Origin: Sinotaia quadrata
Taxonomy: Eukaryota > Mollusca > Gastropoda > Architaenioglossa > Viviparidae
Reading direction: 5' to 3'
Assembly: GCA_028829895.1 (NCBI GenBank)
Contig: CM054179.1
Coordinates: forward strand, 73,733,663 to 73,797,662
Length of the DNA stretch: 64,000 nucleotides
In this document: piece by piece, positions 57,911 to 64,000 of the stretch
Layout: the number at the start of each line of letters is the position of its first letter
Numbering within the stretch: position 1 is the stretch's first letter
Translations under genes and position numbers: made by a program
Notes under the pieces: model-generated
Database searches by the model: none
Seen by the model: the letters and a program-made list of their open reading frames with translations, nothing else
What the model was told of the DNA's origin: nothing

Positions 57911-59223
57911 TAGCCGATTGCTGGCTTTGTCCGCCAGCAAGGCGGGGGAAATCCGACATGAGGCGACGCCCCCCAAAATCCAGCCCTTGTGGGGGGCTGG
58001 GTGGCGGCAGACAAACCGACCCAAAACAACGTCCCAAAATAACGGACCTGGCGCGCCCCATAGTACCACCACCCAATGTGGCAAATACGATGGGCAGGTC
58101 CCACCCACCCACATTCCCCCACCACCCCACAAGGCCACGAACCCAACCACAACATAACCTTTCCCTCTCGCACAAACCACAGGAGGTATTGCGAGATGGT
58201 TCCCGAGCAATAGATGCCTACTATAGACATAGCTCGAGATATATAATCACCTTTTTTATAGTCCCCACAATCTCACACTGGATACCTCAGACACGCAGCT
58301 CGCAACGAAGCCTAAAGGGGTGCTCTGGTTTCAGTGTGAAATTTACCCCCCAAACCTTGATTTTTGATTTATTCCCAAGACCTATAACCCCCCAAACCGG
58401 TGCCGGTAAGCTGCCTCCACTCAGTCACCCACTGAGTATGAGTTGGGAGCTAGTGTCGGATTATAAACCTATGTTTTTTCCCAGGATGGGACCTATGTGT
58501 TAAAGGAACTTTTTTTTTTCGTGGGTGTGAGTGTGTGTTGTATTGTTGAAGTATCGTCTGGAAAGTGCAGGTAGTAACACATATGTTTATTATTTCATCC
58601 CAACCCCATTGCACCCAGGAGGTCTGTCCTTTTTTACATTCCGTCTGCTTCCCCAGTGATGCCCCCTACCGCCCCACCATTGGTCGACTAAAGTAATGAT
58701 TGGGAGGACCACCTAAATTTATACAACAAAATAACAAAGTAAATAAGGAACTAATAATGGATATATAAAAACAACTAATTAAATTATTATAACCAGGTAA
58801 ATAAACAAGTAAAATTGAACAAATAATAAGCCAAATGATAAATGATTAACAGGAGAAAGGAAAAAATAAAATGGAAAAAAATAATAATAATCAGAACTGC
58901 TAAATAATATAAAGGGAAAGGAAAAAGGGAAAAAAAAAAGAGAAGAAAAACAAAAAGGGTGTTGGATTCTTTGTTGTTTTTTTAAAAATAAAATAAAAGG
59001 TTTAAAAAAAATAAAAAGAAAAAAAAAAAAAAAAAAAAAAAAAAGGGATACACCCGAACAACAAGAGCTCAGAACGACAGACAGCCTTGACCGGCCAGGC
59101 ATGAGGTAACGAGTAAGCCACCAAACAACTCTGCGGACATTTGGAAACAATACATGAGAACTACTTTGACATAGCCAGTGGGTTAAACCATCCCCTCCCT
59201 TTTCCCCCACACCCCTCACCCAG
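57907..59223 (+). other. LINE B long non-coding segment
   Basis: Second copy of the segment at 50732-52026. Differences are mainly in homopolymer length (A-run at about 59020-59044, T-run at 58511) and a short duplication 'aaataaacaagtaaaattga' near 58800. Confidence 0.7.
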
Positions 59224-59335
59224 CGCGAAAGCGGCGGAAGCCGGAAGCGTTCCCCACACTAACAACAACAACAACGGCGTCGCCTCATGTCGGATTTCCC
59301 CCGCCTTGCTGGCGGACAAAGCCAGCAATCGGCTA

Positions 59336-59381
<46 letters not shown>

Positions 59382-59563
59382 AAATATTTAAAATTATCTA
59401 TATATTCTCGGGCCCTGGATGGGATACTGTTATGTACATGGAGAGAGTATAGTCATCCCAACAGTTAGATTCCCACCACTGGTCTCAATTTCGTGTGGGG
59501 CGCATAGGACCACCTAAGTGTAATTTGGGGTTTTAATTTGGGATATCTTCCCTCTAGTTTCTT

Positions 59564-59640
59564 TCATAGTAGTCTGTGAAGGGGGTGTTTGGTGATGAGA
59601 CTATTAAGTTTGCTAAGACACCCCTGCCTGAGCTGTTTTG
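59564..59640 (-). pseudogene. LINE C ORF2 remnant (last 20-25 codons)
   Basis: Encodes '...QGCLSKLNSLITKHPLHRLL' and the stop, the same C-terminus as LINE A ORF2. Everything upstream in ORF2 is deleted. Confidence 0.85.
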
Positions 59641-60713
59641 GCAACTTTACAGTTGGAGCAGTGTAAGTTGTTTTGGCAATCTTTGTTTTGGTGTTCTTTC
59701 CCACATACCCCACATATCTGATCATTATTGCAGTTTGCTTCCCGATGCCCAAATTTCTTGCACTTTTTGCATTGCAGTACTCTGATGCGGTACTGTTCGA
59801 CTGCATAGGTTTTGCAACCTATTATGGTCGAATTGGGAAGTGGTCCCATAAATTGTACCAAGATAGTGCTTTCGTTTGTTTTGTACGTGGACAGAGCTCT
59901 TAGGATTTTGATTTTCGCATCTTTGATCATTTCATTAGATTTTTCAAGGGACTCTTCTAGTTCGTACCCCCTAATAACCCCTAGACTTGTTAGAGGTTTT
60001 GTTATTTTTGGTTTAGGAGTGGTGCATGAGACCTTTGTGTCTCCTAGTCTTTTAATTGTGTTGATCATTTTATCCTGTTGTATTTTTGTCATAACATCCA
60101 GGATCAAGGATCCGTTGTGCCCTCTTCTAATGTCTTTGAGAAAAATATTCTCTTGGGACAGGGAGATTTTTATTTGCGCCTGTATGCCGTTTATGGTTGT
60201 ATGTAGAAACCCGTCTTTTTGTTCAGGTGTTACTATCACCGGGAATTGGAATGGTGTGATAGTTTGCCTGTCTGATCTATACTGTTTGTTTTGGAGGTTG
60301 ATAGATGATCGATGAGCCTCGTTGTGGCCATCCCTGTTGTTTGCCCCTTGTGATGTAGCCTTTTGTTGGGTATTGCTCGGTGAGGTGGGAGGTGTTACAG
60401 AAGCGTTCGAGTCCGTTTCTGACAAAGCTAAGTCACTCTCTATGTTGACAGTGATTTGTTTGTTCATTTGGGCATTACTAGTTAGGAGCTGATCTATTTC
60501 TGACTCCGAGTTGCTATCGTCAGAGTGTGAATTGTTGTCCATTGTATTTTTGGCAGAACTTCTAGTTCGCGTTTTTGGGTTAATTTGTTGTTTAACCATT
60601 GCTGGTTGTTTAATTTTATCATTGGTTTTGGTTATTTCCATTTGTACTGGTTCTATGCCAGTGACTGGATATGGTTCTATGGTACCCCGTTTTTTGGGGG
60701 TTTTGGGGGGCAT
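59613..60713 (-). pseudogene. LINE C ORF1, C-terminally truncated by the deletion
   Basis: 366 codons, colinear with LINE B ORF1 up to the third knuckle ('LHCSNCKV'), then a short out-of-frame tail ('AKTAQAGVS') from ORF2-end sequence. The first two knuckles are present (CKKCKKFGHREANC, CGVCGKEHQNKDC), the third lacks its last His and Cys. Confidence 0.88.
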
Positions 60714-60774
60714 TTTCCCCGTTTATTATATATGAAAAAAGGAAGAAAAAAACCTGGTTTCCTTTATCTGGTTA

Positions 60775-60813
<39 letters not shown>

Positions 60814-60925
60814 ATTCACTTTTACTGTTGTGGTTTGGTTAGTTTATTGTTACATATTAGTCAGTCTCTTTCTTTCTTAAACTTTATAACTTTTTTGTTA
60901 TATTTTATATTAAAATAGATGGATG

Positions 60926-61552
60926 GAGTGTAGGGGGCGCTTCCGGCTTCCGCCGCTTTCGCGCTGGGTGAGGGGTGCGTGGGGGAAAAGGGAGGGGGTG
61001 GTTTAGCCCACTGGCTATGTCAACGTAGTTCTCATGTATTGTTTCCAAATGTCCGCAGAGTTGTTTGGTGGCTTACTCGTTACCTCATGCCTGGCCGGTC
61101 AAGGCTGTCTGTCGTTCTGAGCTCTTGTTGTTCGGGTGTATCCCTTTTTTTTTTTTTTTTAAATTTTTTATTTTATTTTATTTTATTTTTAAAAAAAAAC
61201 AACAAAGAATCCAACACCCTTTTTGTTTTTCTTCTCTTTCCCTTCCCTTCCTTTTATATTATTTAGCAGTTCTGATTATTATTATTTTTTCCCTTTTATT
61301 TTTTCCTTTCTCCTGTTAATCATTTATCATTTGGCTTATTATTTGTTCAATTTTACCTGGTTATAATAATTTAATTAGTTGTTTTTATATATCCATTATT
61401 ATTTCCTTATTTACTTTGTAATTTTGTTGTATAAATTTAGGTGGTCCTCCCAATCATTACTTTAGTCGACCAATGGTGGGGCGGTAGGGGGCATCACTGG
61501 GGAAGCAGACGGAATGTAAAAAAGGACAGACCTCATGGGTGCAATGGGTTCA
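60926..61552 (-). mobile_element. LINE 3' segment upstream of LINE C (inverted)
   Basis: Reverse complement of about 51448-52069, ending with the tail motif and the same junction ('cgccccctacactccatcc') that joins LINE A to LINE B. Truncated at 61552. Confidence 0.8.
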
Positions 61553-62066
61553 ACAAAAGTTAAACCGTGAGTAAAACATTTTGACTTTCTCTGAGCTCTT
61601 GTGGACGGACTGTGTATAGGGGGTCATCGTAATAAATAAATTTAAATAAAAGGGAAGGAATATTAAAAAGTATTTTAAATTAGAATTATTCTTTGCAGAA
61701 GTAAATTTATTTAAAAAAAAAGAAAAAGTGTGTAATTTAGGGGGGAGTGAAATGCGGATAAGGAATTTATTATAAATTTTGTACCCTAAATTTTAATGTT
61801 GTTTTTTTTAGAATAAACTAACATTGGAAAAGAAAAGAACCCTCTAAAAAATATTTTTTTACATACGAGGGAGCCCAAGTATTCCCAATAAGTTTATAGT
61901 CAAGTTTTGTTAAATTTTTTTTTTTTTTTTTCTTTTTCTTTTTTTTTTCTTTTCTTTTCTCAAAAATTTAAAGGAATTTTATATAAAAGGAAACATTCTT
62001 AAATAAAATATAGTTTGATCATTTGGGGGAGAGTTAAATGGTATTAGGCAGTGTTGTACAAACCAT
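61553..62066 (+). mobile_element. unclassified retroelement segment, right copy
   Basis: Direct copy of 46757-47262 ('caacaaaagttaaaccgtga' onward), with homopolymer changes including a long T/C-rich run at 61915-61960. Interrupted at 62067 by inverted element N. Confidence 0.8.
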
Positions 62067-62341
62067 ATAAAATTGTTGTTGTTAGTGTGGGGAACGCTTC
62101 CGGCTTCCGCCGCTTTCGCGTTTGGAGAGGGGGGGAGAGGGAGGGGGTGCCTTTCTGCTGCTGCGTGTGCCCGTTGAGAAAACCATGTCTGGCCGGCAAA
62201 GGCGGACTCCAAACCCGGTGATCCGTGGGTTGAAGTCGATGTTATTGTTGTTCCTGGCGGTGGCTCTGATGTTGTTGCCGTTTTTGGTGTTATGGTGAGG
62301 AGGGGGTGTCTTACAGAGCCCAGGCTAGTAACACACCAGAT

Positions 62342-63544
62342 CTATATCCAGTGTGTACATGTGCCCGGGTTGTTCGACTTCCCGGTCTCTTCACTGGTGG
62401 CGTCGTTGTTGTTGCAGTGGCTGTCCCCGGTGTCCGTTGGGATGCTTGCATGTGGGCGCTGGCGGCGTCGTTGTTGTTGTTGTTGTCGTGGCTGTCCGTT
62501 GGGATGTCTGAAGGTGGGCGCTGGCGGCCAGTACAGATGGTCGAGTAGCAGTTGGATTAAATCAGCCATTGGATGGTTAAAATAACCCCAAGAGGGGTAA
62601 TGTTGTTCCTGGTACTGCCCCTGTTGTTGTTGTTGTCCGCGATGTTGTTGAGGTTGTTGTCGAGGGCACTGTTGTTGCCTCCGAATATGTGGTGGCGGGC
62701 GCCGTCTTTTTTTCCTTTCGCCCTGTTTTGTTGTTGTTGGTATTGGTGGAGTGGGCTGGCATTCTGATGTTGATGCTGTTGTAGTTGTCGCCGTTGTTGG
62801 TGGTCGAGGCGGCGTCGCTGGTATGGGTGAGAGGGGCACGGCCTCGAGTTCCCTTGAAACCTGGTCCAGTAGGTTATCAAATTCGTTGGATTGTTGAGGT
62901 TCGTTCATGTGGACGTTTGTCGTTTGGATTTTTTTTTCCTTCGTCTCGATGTTGGTAGTCTGTGTATTAGCGGCTTTATGAGGTTTTTCATTTTTCTTCT
63001 TTGTCTCTGTTTGGGTTTTTTTTTCCTCACTTGTAGTCCTTTGCGTTTGCGTTTTCTTTTCTTCCGACGCTGGAGTTGGTGTCTGGGAAAATGCCACTTT
63101 GGTGTTAATTTTTGCAGTCGATGTCTGTGTGGCATTGACTTTTGTGGTTGGTGGAATTTTCCACACGATGTGCGTGTTACTTTCTTGGTCAGTCGTGTTG
63201 GTGGACGTTTGTGTTTCGTTGTCAGCACATGTAGATTTCTTATCCTCTATTTTGATGCGGTGCCAATTCTTGAAAATTGTATAGGCTTCACGAATGCCTA
63301 CCTCACTTGGATGGTCGAATGCTTCGCGCAGTAAATAACTGTATGCTGTATCGATTTTTTCGTTGCCTGTATTGATTTTAAGGCAGTAAGGTGCAAGGTA
63401 TATGCGGCGGCGGGCACGCACCTCCTCATCATATACTTCTACTAATCTGCACCGGGCGTGTCTTTGGATTTTTTCTTCCTCCTCCTGGTCTGTGAAAGGC
63501 AGGGAAATAGTGTAGATGGTAGAGCGGGTGGTACGTTTTTCCAT
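62342..63544 (-). CDS. element N ORF, intact, 400 residues, function unknown
   Basis: Starts 'MEKRTTRSTIYTISL'. Residues 1-110 appear folded, with conserved 'VVEVYDEEVRAR' type and 'EAYTIFKNWH' segments. About 115-215 is Thr/Lys/Gln-rich with repeated 'TQT' units. About 220-400 is Pro/Thr then Gln/Arg-rich, with a conserved hydrophobic island 'HPMADLIQLLLDHLYWPP'. No zinc knuckle, RT or endonuclease motif. The basic, disordered C-terminal half would suit RNA binding, by analogy with LINE ORF1 proteins (inference). The other copy at 42793 has a one-base frameshift. Confidence 0.75.
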   Translation of the reverse strand: MEKRTTRSTIYTISLPFTDQEEEEKIQRHARCRLVEVYDEEVRARRRIYLAPYCLKINTGNEKIDTAYSYLLREAFDHPSEVGIREAYTIFKNWHRIKIEDKKSTCADNETQTSTNTTDQESNTHIVWKIPPTTKVNATQTSTAKINTKVAFSQTPTPASEEKKTQTQRTTSEEKKTQTETKKKNEKPHKAANTQTTNIETKEKKIQTTNVHMNEPQQSNEFDNLLDQVSRELEAVPLSPIPATPPRPPTTATTTTASTSECQPTPPIPTTTKQGERKKRRRPPPHIRRQQQCPRQQPQQHRGQQQQQGQYQEQHYPSWGYFNHPMADLIQLLLDHLYWPPAPTFRHPNGQPRQQQQQRRRQRPHASIPTDTGDSHCNNNDATSEETGKSNNPGTCTHWI

Positions 63545-63599
63545 AATAATTTCCTGCGTGCTTCTCCGTCGGTGGTCCGATGCGAAGTGTCAAAAAAGT

Positions 63600-63840
63600 T
63601 ATATTAAAATAAAATACTAAACCCCTATATGTATTATTTGGTTTGAACTAGTTCGCTGCTGGTACTACGCTCTTAGGCGAGGTGGGCCTCTGGGGAGCAC
63701 CACACGTCTCTACCTGTTTCTGATTGGTTAATAATAATAGCTTACTAGGACTCGGTCACTGATTGGTCGGTTTTAAATGCGGGTAAACGCTTCCAGTGTT
63801 GTATTTATTTGGCGGGAAACCCACCCTTCAAACAATAGAC
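63600..63840 (-). promoter_or_regulatory. CCAAT/TATA-like 5' region of element N
   Basis: Reverse complement of 47391-47668 without the 49-base insert. Two CCAAT boxes, 'catttaaaacc' in place of the TATA-like element, about 290-300 bases before the ORF start. Function inferred. Confidence 0.5.
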
Positions 63841-64000
63841 AGGGCGAAAGGAAAAAAAGACGGCGCCCGCCACCACATATTCGGAGGCAACAACAGTGCC
63901 CTCGACAACAACCTCAACAACATCGCGGACAACAACAACAGGGGCAGTACCAGGAACAACATTACCCCTCTTGGGGTTATTTTAACCATCCAATGGCTGA
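63841..64000 (+). mobile_element. fragment of a third element N copy
   Basis: Matches 43613-43772 on the + strand (the Arg/Gln-rich part, 'HPMA'), starting abruptly at 'agggcgaaagg' next to the inverted copy. It continues past the window edge. Confidence 0.85.

Larger units (their letters stand above)
52070..59275 (+). mobile_element. LINE copy B, nearly full length
   Basis: 5' UTR (52070-52265), ORF1 (52266-53828), 48-base gap, ORF2 (53877 to a premature stop at 57323; normal stop 57689), 3' UTR with poly-T, tail motif at 59224 and an (AAC)n end at 59261-59275. It abuts the inverted LINE C at 59276. The (AAC)n tail recalls the simple-repeat tails of I-type LINEs. Confidence 0.85.
59276..60925 (-). 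mobile_element. LINE copy C, inverted and internally deleted
   Basis: Reading on the minus strand: 5' UTR (60925-60714), ORF1 to the third zinc knuckle, then a jump of about 4.3 kb to the end of ORF2, then 3' UTR, a long poly-T (59378-59341) and the first 65 bases of the non-coding segment, cut at 'ggcgacgcc' where LINE B ends. Confidence 0.85.
62067..63840 (-). mobile_element. element N, complete-looking inverted copy
   Basis: On the minus strand: CCAAT/TATA-like 5' region (63840-63600), leader with 'cacttcgcatcggaccaccg', intact 400-codon ORF, then the 3' end with the tail motif and 'ctaacaacaacaat'. About 1.77 kb, no reverse transcriptase. I see no clear target duplication. Confidence 0.8.

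Noticed and set aside
59613..59660. The ORF1-to-ORF2 jump in LINE C as a spliced LINE RNA
   Set aside because: The ORF1 side does sit at an AAA|GTAAGT-like donor, but the ORF2 side has no clean acceptor at the break and several bases match neither parent, so a plain deletion is simpler.

Overview
The window is animal nuclear DNA: AT-rich, with GT-AG introns, long introns full of minisatellites, and a large nested retrotransposon cluster. The organism cannot be fixed. The I/Nimb-like LINEs with RNase H and zinc-knuckle ORF1, the many 25-60 bp minisatellites and the lineage-style TRIM gene suit a lophotrochozoan invertebrate, most likely a mollusc (inference).

Host genes, both on the + strand. 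(1) 338-14298: eight exons, all phases matching, encode the C-terminal 385 residues of an eIF4G translation initiation scaffold (MA3 then W2 domain), followed by a 3' UTR to about 15360. (2) 28257 to at least 45089: one long exon encodes a C3HC4 RING, two B-boxes and a coiled coil, and ends at a strong splice donor inside the reading frame. Downstream exons encode a linker, nine tandem 9-residue repeats, a canonical eIF4E-binding motif (YDRDFLI) and the start of an eIF4G MIF4G domain. Taken together this looks like a TRIM-eIF4G fusion gene, lying just downstream of another eIF4G gene. This is the main candidate for something undescribed: a ubiquitin-ligase-type N-terminus on a cap-binding scaffold. 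Transcript evidence is needed, because two separate genes cannot be excluded.

Between the genes (15.4-28.2 kb) I see no coding gene, only minisatellite arrays, an LTR-like remnant with a primer-binding site, a dispersed repeat and a 232-bp hAT-type MITE with a perfect 8-bp target duplication.

The intron 37761-45026 holds a complete but pol-less LTR element (39306-44546, CTAA target duplication, PBS, PPT, three 108-bp repeats). Its 3' LTR was later invaded by a non-autonomous element ('element N') that carries a roughly 400-residue ORF I do not recognise. After the last visible exon, 45642-64000 is a further LTR broken by a nested cluster: a 5'-truncated LINE (A), a nearly complete LINE (B) with ORF1 and ORF2, an inverted deleted LINE (C), an inverted full-looking element N, and a fragment of another N. 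LINE and element N share the same 3' tail and, apparently, the same CCAAT-box 5' region, so N probably travels on the LINE machinery. No LINE copy in the window is intact: A lacks ORF1 and the endonuclease, B has a premature stop and lacks the expected catalytic Glu of the endonuclease, and C has lost most of ORF2.
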